Assembly: GCA_934476675.1 (NCBI GenBank)
Contig: CAKSOE010000033.1
Location: 1 to 36,683, forward strand
Origin: an uncultured Clostridia bacterium
Lineage (GTDB): Bacteria; Bacillota; Clostridia; UBA1381
DNA length: 36,683 nt
Direction of reading: 5' to 3'
This document shows positions 16,761 through 24,464 of the stretch, piece by piece. The position numbers were made by a program, and so were the translations under genes. The notes under the pieces are model-generated. The model was not told the origin of the DNA, did not search any database, and saw only the letters and a list, made by a program, of their open reading frames with translations. Position 1 is the stretch's first letter. The number at the start of each line of letters is the position of its first letter.

Positions 16761-16786
16761 AAGCGGCGCATTGCCGCTTTTATTTT
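16755..16786. terminator. Bidirectional terminator, DMT gene and SLH-amidase
   Basis: Perfect 13-bp stem (16755-16767 with 16773-16785), loop GCATT, A-rich on the left and T-rich on the right, so it can end transcripts from both sides. It contains the stop codons of both convergent genes. Confidence 0.88.
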
Positions 16787-18165
16787 AATCCCGCATCTTT
16801 GCAATACTTATCTATGCCGTTTGCCACTGCACTGCCGATTGCTTCATATTCGTTTTGCAGAATGTTTAAATCGCTGCCGTTATCAAAAAATCCGATTTCA
16901 AGATATGCTATCGGTATCGGTGATTTACAGAATAATACCAACTCCGGTATTCCCTCCAATCTGCCGCCGCAATAGGCTGGCATTGAAGTATCCGCAACTA
17001 TTTCATCATTTATATATTTTCCGATTGTGTTGCTTATATATGCGTAATCATCCCTTATATCCGCCTGGTCGTATGTTCCCGAAAGCTCTATGTATGCACT
17101 TCCCCTGCCGCCTCCGGCATTGGAGTGAATACACACAAACAAATCCGCATCCGGCACAGCGCTTGTATCATTGTTCGGATAACAGTAAATAAGGCGTTTT
17201 GTCATTGACGGATTTGTAAGATTACTGTTTCTGGTAAGTCTCACTTCGTATCCCATTTCTTCTAAATGCGCGGCGGCGCTCACGGTATTTCTCAAATTAA
17301 TTTCCGGCTCTGTTTCCCTGTCTCCGTTTTCCATTCTGTACCAGCAATTTCCTCTGCCGCTGCACCCGTAACCCATGCAATCCTGCCATGTTGTATGTGA
17401 TTTCCAGTGCCGCCATTCGCCCCATTGTCCTTTATCTTCATTCCAAAGCCATCCGTCACCGGATTTTTCATCATCACTCATAAGTCCCGAATCACGTCCG
17501 TGTCCGGCATCAAGCACAATCGTAACAGGCGGTCTTTTATTTTCAAAATCTCCGCTGTATTCCTTTGTATCAAGTGTATCGCTGATTTTTGCATATACCC
17601 TTGCAAGCATTACAGCCGCATCTCCGCGCGTCATTTTATCCTCTGCCGAAAATCCGGCATCGGTGATTCCCTCTTTTTCGGCAATGCACACATATTCAGC
17701 CGCCCAGTCCGGTATTTGCTCCGATACCTTATAGCCGTCATCAGCCGATGTGTTTATTTTATCTTTAAGTATTCTTGCTGCGATAGTTACCGCCTGAATT
17801 TTCGGAATTAATTCATTTCCTCTGAAAGTTCCGTCCTCAAATCCAGACATTAACCCCGTTTCCGCCGCCGATCCGGCAACATAATAGAACCAATCTCTCT
17901 TTGAGACATCTTTTAGGTAGTACGGCTTATTTTCGCCCATATAATTGAGCATACGCAGAGCCATTGCGGCGAACTCCGCGCGCGAAACATTTTTATCGGG
18001 GCAAAACTCAGTAGCAGACACACCTTTAACATAATTTTTTTCTGTCAGTAAACTGACTGCCTGCCGTGTTTCCTCACTTTTTTCTCCCAAATCGGTAAAT
18101 TCGGCAAAAGCTGTTCCCTGTGATAATATTGTTACAGCAGCAAGCATTACAACAATTTTTTTCAT
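16780..18165 (-). CDS. SLH-domain N-acetylmuramoyl-L-alanine amidase
   Basis: Secreted zinc amidase that cuts the bond between MurNAc and the stem peptide. Signal peptide about 1-21, three SLH repeats (about 22-72, 84-134, 148-194), then an Amidase_3 domain with the zinc and catalytic residues in DAGHG (H222), EPEIN (E288), HSNAGG (H347) and LEIGFFDN (E near 423). About 60 residues rich in Trp and Cys are inserted between the first two motifs (W239-C274). It is the last gene of an operon with pdaA and a carboxypeptidase, so it may supply the CwlD-like step before PdaA in muramic-delta-lactam formation; the SLH repeats would be unusual for that. Confidence 0.87.
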   Translation of the reverse strand: MKKIVVMLAAVTILSQGTAFAEFTDLGEKSEETRQAVSLLTEKNYVKGVSATEFCPDKNVSRAEFAAMALRMLNYMGENKPYYLKDVSKRDWFYYVAGSAAETGLMSGFEDGTFRGNELIPKIQAVTIAARILKDKINTSADDGYKVSEQIPDWAAEYVCIAEKEGITDAGFSAEDKMTRGDAAVMLARVYAKISDTLDTKEYSGDFENKRPPVTIVLDAGHGRDSGLMSDDEKSGDGWLWNEDKGQWGEWRHWKSHTTWQDCMGYGCSGRGNCWYRMENGDRETEPEINLRNTVSAAAHLEEMGYEVRLTRNSNLTNPSMTKRLIYCYPNNDTSAVPDADLFVCIHSNAGGGRGSAYIELSGTYDQADIRDDYAYISNTIGKYINDEIVADTSMPAYCGGRLEGIPELVLFCKSPIPIAYLEIGFFDNGSDLNILQNEYEAIGSAVANGIDKYCKDAGLK

Positions 18166-18175
18166 ATCCTATCCC

Positions 18176-19426
18176 TTAATCCAAAGAAATTTCCAGACAC
18201 CTTTCTGTGCCGTTCCATTCACACGATTTAGCAGTATTTATCATTTCATCAGCCGAAACGGCGGTATAGCCGTTTAGCGGATATACATGATTAAACATAT
18301 AACTGTTCTCACCGCATGAAACCTCCGCTTTTATATCACTGCCGCGGAATATATCAAAAAGCTGTGCGCCGTTTTCATATCCGCGGTACATTTCCATAGG
18401 AATCGGCGAAACATCCCTTTCCTTATCATATCTTGCCGAAACGGTTCTTGTATCGTCATTCCAAGTAATATCAAAGCCGTAATCTTTTAAGTCCTCTATT
18501 ATAAATACCAGTCCCTTATCAGGTCCTCCGTAATAAAATGCCGGTATTTCATTTCCGTTTATCTTCACGCGCATATCCGTTGCAAACAGGTGATTATACA
18601 GACTGTATGCCCTGTCAAAACCGCAGTCAAGCAGCTTTTTTGAATCGGGAAAGCGATTTCCGCTTGTGCTTGAATGCATCGTGACCGACACAAGCCGTAT
18701 GCCGTCATGCACGGCAGTTGCCGTAAAGCAATAGCCGGCAAGCGTTGTTGTTCCGGTTTTCAATCCGTCTGCTCCCCAATACGCCTGGTTATCATCGGGC
18801 AGCATATGGTTTGTGGCATTATACTTTTTTCCCTCAAATATTATATATGGCTTTGATGTGTAATTCAGCACATCGGGAAACTCATTTATGAGCCTTATCG
18901 CCAGTCTCGCCATTGATGACGCGGTAATTCTGTCGGCATCGGACAAGCCCGATGAATCCTCATAATATGCGTTCAGACCGAGTTTTGCCGCCGTTTCGTT
19001 CATAAGCTGCGCAAACGCCGCTTCGCTTCCAGATATGCGCTTTGCTGCCATTGCGCTTGCCGCACACGCCGACGGCACCATTATTGCGCCTATAAGCTCG
19101 TCCACACTGTATGCGTGTCCCTCTATCAGCCGAACATTGGTTGCGTCGCTGTCAAGCGATGCCGCATCGTCCTCCGCATCGGCTACAATAAGCGTATCCT
19201 TTGCCAATTCTCCGCTGCGGATTTTATCGTAAATTATATATACGGTCATTACCTTCGTCATGCTTGCAGGTGCAAGCATTTCTTCCGAATTTTTCTCATA
19301 ATAACATTCTCCGGTAGTTACATCCGCAACATAAGCCGCTTTGGATGTAATGTCCAGTGCTGACGCCGACGCACTGCCGAAAAGCACGCCGAGCGCAGCC
19401 GCTGCACAGATTATTCTTCTAAACAT
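18176..19426 (-). CDS. D-alanyl-D-alanine carboxypeptidase (S11, DacF-like)
   Basis: Secreted low-molecular-weight penicillin-binding protein that trims the terminal D-Ala of peptidoglycan stems. After a signal peptide (about 1-23), the S11 domain shows SMTK (S55, K58) and KTG (K223). The second motif, normally Ser-x-Asn, reads SAC (S119-C121). Residues about 310-355 resemble a copper-amine-oxidase-like domain fragment (DYGFDITWNDDTRTV) in place of the usual PBP5 C-terminal domain. ATG 19426 has GGGGAG just upstream; the 13 codons before it are not needed. It lies 16 bases after pdaA and 10 before the amidase gene. Confidence 0.87.
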   Translation of the reverse strand: MFRRIICAAAALGVLFGSASASALDITSKAAYVADVTTGECYYEKNSEEMLAPASMTKVMTVYIIYDKIRSGELAKDTLIVADAEDDAASLDSDATNVRLIEGHAYSVDELIGAIMVPSACAASAMAAKRISGSEAAFAQLMNETAAKLGLNAYYEDSSGLSDADRITASSMARLAIRLINEFPDVLNYTSKPYIIFEGKKYNATNHMLPDDNQAYWGADGLKTGTTTLAGYCFTATAVHDGIRLVSVTMHSSTSGNRFPDSKKLLDCGFDRAYSLYNHLFATDMRVKINGNEIPAFYYGGPDKGLVFIIEDLKDYGFDITWNDDTRTVSARYDKERDVSPIPMEMYRGYENGAQLFDIFRGSDIKAEVSCGENSYMFNHVYPLNGYTAVSADEMINTAKSCEWNGTERCLEISLD

Positions 19427-19442
19427 ACTCTCTCCCCTTTTA

Positions 19443-20699
19443 TTACGGATTGCACAAATCATCAAGCGATCTCAGTTCATATCCGTTATTCAGCGCATAC
19501 TGTATTACGCTCTCAAGCGCGTTTGCATTATCTCTCGACACCGCATGGAGAAGCAATATAGCGCCGTCGTGCATATATTTTGTAATTTCATTGTATGCGT
19601 AATCCGTTCCCTTTTGCACGTTCGGGTCATAGTCGTAGTATGCAAAGCTCCATAAAATGGTGTTGTATCCCAAATCCTTTGCAATCGCCAAAGCGCGCTC
19701 GCTTATCGCTCCCTCCGGCGGACGCATATAGAACATTTTATCATATCCGAAATCATATTTTACACGATTAGATAAAACCTCAATTTCGTTTACGATAGTA
19801 TCTATTGAGCTTCTGCCCAGATTTTTATGATGAACCGTATGGTTTCCTACCGAAAATCCCTCGTCAATCATTCTCTGAACCAAATCCGGCGATGTATCGA
19901 GGTAATCGCCGGTAACAAAGAATGTTGCCGGAGCATTGTATTTTTTCAGAACGTCCAGAATCTGCGGCGTATATCCTGCCTCATAGCCTTCATCAAACGT
20001 CAGGTAAATCGCATGAGGCTTGGAATGATCCATATAATACGCATCAAAACGTTCCAGCATACTTTTCTGCCAGCTGTACAGCTCCGGTTCATCTCCGGCT
20101 CTTTTTACAAATCCCCAGCCGCATTCCTCCGACTGAAAATTGTTGTAGCTGTTAAGATCCAGCTGCCATGAGTCTTTTTTCACCCGCGTATACTGTTTTT
20201 GCGCTTTTTCAAGCGGCATATATTCTGCCGAGGGCAGCTCGTCCATTGTCAGAAACAGAGTATTAAGTCCCTCAGACCAAAACATTCTGCCATACGGATA
20301 TAAATTATCCAAAAGTATCATCATACTTCCGTCCACCCAATACGACGGCGTTTCCGCTCCGTCAAGCAGAACCTTTATATCGCTCGCACCGCTTTCGGCA
20401 AAAATCGTCCCGTTTTTCTGCCACGGCAGCTTTACTCCGCCCACGCCCGTGATTTCCGTGCAATCCTTGTTTCGCGTAATATTGACCGTTTTCTGTGCTT
20501 CGTCATAGTTTACCGAAAATCCGTATGCGCTTAAATCTTTTGCATAAATTCCGCAAAATCCGTTTATATTGTAGCATGGAATCGGATGGTTATTTATGTA
20601 TGCCGATACATCATAATATCGTATGCTTTCGGCAGAGACGCCGATTTGGAATGCTGCCGCAGATGCCAAAAGCAGCAATGTAATAATGATTTTTTTCAT
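19443..20699 (-). CDS. pdaA: PdaA-type polysaccharide deacetylase
   Basis: Secreted NodB-fold deacetylase. Signal peptide about 1-23; residues about 25-155 form a copper-amine-oxidase-like beta domain not found in Bacillus PdaA; the catalytic part has TFDEGYE (234-240), the metal site HTVHH (287-291), RPPEG (326-330) and LLHAVSRDNA (about 383). Those last features, particularly TFDxGYE and the HAVSRDNA block, match PdaA, which deacetylates MurNAc so that muramic-delta-lactam forms in the spore cortex. Operon leader of carboxypeptidase and amidase genes, consistent with cortex or wall remodelling. GGGAG precedes the ATG. Confidence 0.88.
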   Translation of the reverse strand: MKKIIITLLLLASAAAFQIGVSAESIRYYDVSAYINNHPIPCYNINGFCGIYAKDLSAYGFSVNYDEAQKTVNITRNKDCTEITGVGGVKLPWQKNGTIFAESGASDIKVLLDGAETPSYWVDGSMMILLDNLYPYGRMFWSEGLNTLFLTMDELPSAEYMPLEKAQKQYTRVKKDSWQLDLNSYNNFQSEECGWGFVKRAGDEPELYSWQKSMLERFDAYYMDHSKPHAIYLTFDEGYEAGYTPQILDVLKKYNAPATFFVTGDYLDTSPDLVQRMIDEGFSVGNHTVHHKNLGRSSIDTIVNEIEVLSNRVKYDFGYDKMFYMRPPEGAISERALAIAKDLGYNTILWSFAYYDYDPNVQKGTDYAYNEITKYMHDGAILLLHAVSRDNANALESVIQYALNNGYELRSLDDLCNP

Positions 20700-20733
20700 A
20701 ATTTTCTCCCATTTTTAATAATTTTCACCTCGA

Positions 20734-20739
20734 ATTATA
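20734..20739 (-). promoter_or_regulatory. Extended -10 element before pdaA
   Basis: Minus-strand TGGTATAAT (TGN plus TATAAT) about 35 bases before pdaA, without a good -35 box. No clear SigE, SigF/G or SigK motif pair was recognised. Confidence 0.45.
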
Positions 20740-20838
20740 CCATATAATGCAAGAAAAATCTACCTTAGTTGAGATTTTTGTAATTATTAACAATAAAAAC
20801 GTAATTTTTTATGCAAAATGTATTTTTTACAAATAAAT

Positions 20839-20870
20839 ATCCCTCAGAGCGCTGTCTTGCTCCGAGGGAT
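20839..20870 (-). terminator. Terminator of ddh
   Basis: Twelve-base arms (20839-20850 with 20859-20870; one mismatch) with an 8-base loop, beginning just after the ddh stop; A+T-rich on both sides. Confidence 0.78.
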
Positions 20871-20877
20871 TTTATTT

Positions 20878-21864
20878 TTACAGCAAATGTTTTCTGAGTT
20901 CTTCTCCGCTCTCAGCCGAAAGCAGCGCAGGAGCAACGTCAAACACAGTCTTGCAGCCTGTTTCGCCGTTTTTGTTCATGCGATATGCCGCACGTGCGTA
21001 TGCCGCTATTACAGATGCGGTAAATTCAGGGTTTGAATCCAGCTTTAAGCTGTACTCGATTATATGCTTGTTTTCGCCGTTCATGCCTGTTTTTCCGCTT
21101 CTTATTACAAAACCGCCGTGAGGTATTCCGGCATGGTCGCGCTGTAATTCCTCCATTGTAATAAAATGTACGGTTGTGTCATAATCCGCAAAATAATTCG
21201 GCATAGTTTTGATTTCATTTTCTATTTTTTCAAGGTCTGCGCCCTCTTTTGCGACAACAAAACATTCCCTTGTGTGCTTTTCTCTTGTTGAAAGAACCGG
21301 ATTTGAGCCCGAACGCACCGCTTCAAGCGCACTTTCCACAGGAACTGTGTACTGTCTTGCATCTAACACGCCGTCAATTCTTCTGATTGCATCAGAATGT
21401 CCCTGGCTTACGCCTTTGCCCCAGAAAGTATAGTCGCTGCCGTCCGGCAGTACCGCCTCGGCATACATTCTGTTAAGAGAAAACATACCCGGATCCCAGC
21501 CTACCGATATAATTCCGGTTTTATTTCCTTTTTTCGCCGCCTCGTCAACATTTGCAAAGTGATCGGGTACTTTTGCATGAGTATCAAAGCTGTCAACCAC
21601 ATTAAAATATTCCGCCATCATCGGAGTCTGCACCGGCAAATCCGTTGCACTGCCGCCGCACATAATCATAACGTCGATTTCATCACGATGCTTTAACGCA
21701 TCGTTTGCAGAATACACGGGAACATTCTCGGTAAGCAGCTTTACCGTTTCGGGATTTCTTCTTGTGAAAACAGCCGCAAGCGTCATATCCGCATTGTTTT
21801 TAACCGCACATTCCACTCCTCGTCCGAGGTTTCCGTATCCGTAAATACCAATTCTTATACTCAT
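20878..21864 (-). CDS. ddh: meso-Diaminopimelate D-dehydrogenase
   Basis: Reductively aminates tetrahydrodipicolinate to meso-diaminopimelate with NADPH, a one-step branch of lysine and peptidoglycan synthesis. The 328-residue product opens with a Rossmann GIYGYGNLGRG, followed by RRNPE, the conserved DSFDTH, GWDPGMFSLNR and WGKGVSQGHSDAIRRI segments of the Ddh family, and a C-terminal PEFTASVIAAYARAA. ATG 21864 lies behind GGAG; an upstream start at 21897 would run through the leader hairpin. Monocistronic, with promoter at 21922-21950. Confidence 0.94.
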   Translation of the reverse strand: MSIRIGIYGYGNLGRGVECAVKNNADMTLAAVFTRRNPETVKLLTENVPVYSANDALKHRDEIDVMIMCGGSATDLPVQTPMMAEYFNVVDSFDTHAKVPDHFANVDEAAKKGNKTGIISVGWDPGMFSLNRMYAEAVLPDGSDYTFWGKGVSQGHSDAIRRIDGVLDARQYTVPVESALEAVRSGSNPVLSTREKHTRECFVVAKEGADLEKIENEIKTMPNYFADYDTTVHFITMEELQRDHAGIPHGGFVIRSGKTGMNGENKHIIEYSLKLDSNPEFTASVIAAYARAAYRMNKNGETGCKTVFDVAPALLSAESGEELRKHLL

Positions 21865-21867
21865 AAA

Positions 21868-21900
21868 AATCTCCATTCCGCCGCCGTACAACGGCACAAA
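21868..21900 (-). repeat. Leader hairpin repeat, copy 2 (before ddh)
   Basis: Minus strand TTTGTGCCGT-TGT-ACGGC (hairpin 21895-21883) followed by GGCGGAATGGAGATT and the ddh start. It matches the block before nfnB (15113-15144) except in the loop and two inserted bases. Confidence 0.6.
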
Positions 21901-21921
21901 CCATAGTCATTATTTTTAATT

Positions 21922-21950
21922 ATTATACCATTTTCAAGCAAGCTTGTCCA
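21922..21950 (-). promoter_or_regulatory. Promoter of ddh
   Basis: Minus-strand TGGACA (21945-21950) and TATAAT (21922-21927), spacing 17. Confidence 0.75.
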
Positions 21951-22002
21951 TTATTTTTTTGCACAAATTTTTTTCTCCGCCTCATATACTTTTATGCAAC
22001 AC

Positions 22003-22035
22003 CAAAAGAACGGCCGTTCACGACTGTTCTTTTTG
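22003..22035 (-). terminator. Terminator downstream of the gmhA-like gene
   Basis: CAAAAGAAC (22003-22011) pairs with GTTCTTTTTG (22026-22035). It includes the perfect palindrome GAACGGCCGTTC (22008-22019), which allows an alternative smaller hairpin. The orientation fits the end of the minus-strand sugar operon; no plus-strand gene is nearby. The remainder of the 21951-22103 gap holds nothing recognisable. Confidence 0.62.
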
Positions 22036-22103
22036 TATCAGTACTTTTATTTTTCTTTCCCGGCAATATTACATCCGGACAGCGTTTCCTGATTTTAAGT
22101 GTT

Positions 22104-22700
22104 TCAAAGTGTTATGAAGAAAAATTCTTCCGCTTTGGCGCATAAGTAATGATAAACCGGAAGATGCAGCTCCTGCACCTTATATGTTTCGGTTTCCGGC
22201 ACGCGAATTGTCATATCGGATAATTCAGACAGTCTGCTTTCCGCCGCACCTGTAAGCGAAAGTGTTTTCACACCCATACACTTTGCAGTCTCAACCGCAT
22301 TTACGACGTTTTTGGAATTACCCGTTGTCGAAATACCGATGACCAAATCACTTTCCCCTGCATAGCCGTAAATCAGCTGCGCATACATCATATCCGGTTC
22401 AACATCATTCACAAACGCCGACAAAACAGCACACTGACTCGGCAATGATATTGCCGGCAGCGCTCCCTGTAAATTTCTGCGCAGTCTTTCCGGTATGCGT
22501 TCGTCCGCCACCTCACGCTTACTTAAAAAGCCTTTCATCAATTCGCCTACAATATGCTCGCTGTCCGCCGCACTTCCGCCGTTGCCGCAGACCAAAACCT
22601 TTCCGCCGTTTTTGTATGTATCAATCATCATTTCAAGCGCCTGTTCAACGCTTTCTTCGCACACGGAAAGATTCGGATAGCGTTCCGATAATTTAAGCAT
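22104..22700 (-). CDS. SIS-domain sugar-phosphate isomerase (GmhA-like)
   Basis: A 198-residue SIS-fold enzyme close to phosphoheptose isomerase: CGNGGSAADSEHIVGELMKGF (about 38-58), the GmhA-typical stretch ERLRRNLQGALPAISL, ISTTGNSKNVV, and the metal/active-site helix near the C-terminus (KVQELHLPVYHYLC). GmhA converts sedoheptulose 7-phosphate to D-glycero-D-manno-heptose 7-phosphate. No heptose kinase or adenylyltransferase is nearby; the partners are a ROK kinase and transaldolase, so it may act on another ketose phosphate. Overlaps the upstream ROK gene by 8 bases. Confidence 0.82.
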   Translation of the reverse strand: MLKLSERYPNLSVCEESVEQALEMMIDTYKNGGKVLVCGNGGSAADSEHIVGELMKGFLSKREVADERIPERLRRNLQGALPAISLPSQCAVLSAFVNDVEPDMMYAQLIYGYAGESDLVIGISTTGNSKNVVNAVETAKCMGVKTLSLTGAAESRLSELSDMTIRVPETETYKVQELHLPVYHYLCAKAEEFFFITL

Positions 22701-23640
22701 CTCTTTTTCCCCTTTTCAAAGTATCCTCCGCTACGGCAATCGCCGCGCGGTCGCCGATTTCATCGCCCAATGCAGCCGGCACGATTTCACACACATTTCT
22801 TGCATAGAAAAGCGTTTCACGTTCTATAACCTCCTGCATTTTTTTGTGCAGAAGTTCTCCGCTCCGTTCAAACACACTGCCTATGACGATTTTTTCGGGA
22901 TTTAATATATCAATCAATATCGAAAGTCCTCTGCCGAGCTTTTCCGCACAAATGTCATACACCTTAATTGAGTCTTTATCTCCCGATTTTGCACATTCTG
23001 CGATTTTCTTCGCCGTTATATTGTCAAGTTCAGTATAGCTTTTACAAAATGCAGTTTTACCGCCGCATTGCAGACGTTCCCTTGCTATCATTTTCCCTGT
23101 TTCGGCAATTCCGCCGCCGGAACAAAAGCCTTCAAACGAACCGGCTTTTCCGTAGCCGACAGGCCCGTACTCCGCCATTCGTATATGCCCTACTTCGCCT
23201 GCCATATCATTTGTTCCGGCATAAAGTCTGCCGTTTAAAATCAAGCCTGCGCCCATTCCTGTGCCGAAAGTCAGAAAAATCATATTTTCCGCCCCTCTGC
23301 CTGCGCCGTATTTCCATTCGGCAAGGGCGCACGCATTTGCGTCATTCTGAATCCCAACAGGCACACTGAATTTACTTTCAAGCATTTTAACGATTTCAAT
23401 ATTGTCCCAGCCGGGCAGATTCGGCGGCGACATAATCACGCCGCGCTTTGAATCAAGCGGGCCGCCGCAGCTTATACCGATTGCATCGTTTGCACCGAGC
23501 TTTTCTACAGCGTTTATAATATTTTCAATCGTTTCATTAACTGTTGTTGTGCCAAATTTGATTTTATCCGTAATTCCGTTTTCGTCACCTGTAATTACGG
23601 CACATTTTGTTCCGCCTATATCAATTCCCGTATATTTCAT
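22693..23640 (-). CDS. ROK-family sugar kinase
   Basis: A 315-residue sugar kinase. The phosphate motif DIGGTKCA is at the N-terminus; NDANACALAEW, FGTGMGAGLILNGRLYAG and GEVGHIRM follow. The usual ROK zinc site, CxCGxxGCxE, is replaced by GYGKAGSFEGFCSGGG, so the zinc-binding cysteines are missing, as in a separate ROK branch. No N-terminal DNA-binding domain is present, so it is an enzyme and not a repressor. Its ATG overlaps the transaldolase stop in an ATGA. Probable role: phosphorylation of a hexose or amino sugar feeding the neighbours; substrate unknown. Confidence 0.86.
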   Translation of the reverse strand: MKYTGIDIGGTKCAVITGDENGITDKIKFGTTTVNETIENIINAVEKLGANDAIGISCGGPLDSKRGVIMSPPNLPGWDNIEIVKMLESKFSVPVGIQNDANACALAEWKYGAGRGAENMIFLTFGTGMGAGLILNGRLYAGTNDMAGEVGHIRMAEYGPVGYGKAGSFEGFCSGGGIAETGKMIARERLQCGGKTAFCKSYTELDNITAKKIAECAKSGDKDSIKVYDICAEKLGRGLSILIDILNPEKIVIGSVFERSGELLHKKMQEVIERETLFYARNVCEIVPAALGDEIGDRAAIAVAEDTLKRGKRDA

Positions 23641-24287
23641 CTTTCACCCGGTACACTTTCCCAATCCTTTAAAAATCTTTCAATTCCCGCGTCGGTCAAA
23701 GGATGACAAATCATCTGATTTATTACCTTGTAAGGAATCGTCGCTATATGCGCTCCTGCCAATGCCGCGTCCACAACATCCTCAGGGCTTCTGATGCTTG
23801 CCGCAATAATCTCGGTTTCTATACCGTGCATATCAAAAATTGCCGCAATTGACTCAATCAAACTGTTTCCGTTTGAGGAAATATCATTCAGTCTGCCGAT
23901 AAACGGGCTTACATAGCTTGCTCCGGCACGTGCCGCCAAAAGCGCCTGTGCAGGGCTGAATATAAGCGTTACATTTGTTCTGATTCCTTTTGCCGAAAGC
24001 TGTTTTACGGCTTTTAATCCCTCTGCCGTCACCGGAATTTTTATGACAATGTTTTTATGTATTTTTGCAAGCTCCATTGCCTCTTTTACCATGCCCTCCG
24101 AATCAAGGCTTATTACCTCTGCCGATATGGGCCCGTCAACAATCGACGTTATTTCCGTTACAACGTCTTTAAAGACCTTTCCCTCTTTCGCAATCAGCGA
24201 CGGATTTGTCGTAACTCCGCATATTACGCCCAAATCATTTGCTTTTCTGATTTCTTCAACATTTGCGGTATCAATAAATATTTTCAT
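23637..24287 (-). CDS. Transaldolase-like protein (TalC/FSA type)
   Basis: A 216-residue aldolase of the short transaldolase class, which includes fructose-6-phosphate aldolase. It shows FIDTANVEEI at the N-terminus, GVTTNPSL, and the Schiff-base lysine in IVIKIPVTAEG (near residue 84), with FIGRLNDI further on. It is the first gene of a three-gene operon with ROK kinase and SIS isomerase; promoter at 24325-24353. Together they can phosphorylate, isomerise and transfer or cleave a ketose phosphate. Sequence alone does not separate transaldolase from aldolase activity. Confidence 0.9.
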   Translation of the reverse strand: MKIFIDTANVEEIRKANDLGVICGVTTNPSLIAKEGKVFKDVVTEITSIVDGPISAEVISLDSEGMVKEAMELAKIHKNIVIKIPVTAEGLKAVKQLSAKGIRTNVTLIFSPAQALLAARAGASYVSPFIGRLNDISSNGNSLIESIAAIFDMHGIETEIIAASIRSPEDVVDAALAGAHIATIPYKVINQMICHPLTDAGIERFLKDWESVPGER

Positions 24288-24324
24288 TTTTATCCCGTTC
24301 CTTTCCGATTTACTCTTTACCTTG

Positions 24325-24353
24325 ATTATACTTACTCAAATTATAATTTTGAA
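24325..24353 (-). promoter_or_regulatory. Promoter of transaldolase-ROK-SIS operon
   Basis: Minus-strand TTCAAA (24348-24353) and TATAAT (24325-24330), spacing 17; the weaker -35 suits activator control by the divergent AraC protein. Confidence 0.65.
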
Positions 24354-24399
24354 TAGATTAATCGGACAATATACAAGAAATATTTATACTATTATGCCA

Positions 24400-24428
24400 T
24401 TGACATTATTTATGACTTTTATTATAAT
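24400..24428 (+). promoter_or_regulatory. Promoter of araC-type gene
   Basis: TTGACA (24400-24405) and TATAAT (24423-24428), spacing 17, perfect consensus; starts about 30 bases before the regulator gene. Confidence 0.83.
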
Positions 24429-24464
24429 AGTATATGGTAAAATATTTTAACGGAGTTGATAAAA

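Noticed and set aside
20700..20880. Sporulation sigma promoter before pdaA
   Set aside because: A CATTATA resembles a SigF/G -10, but no matching -35 lies at the right distance.
22008..22019. Palindrome GAACGGCCGTTC as an operator
   Set aside because: It sits inside a terminator stem at an operon end, with no promoter beside it.
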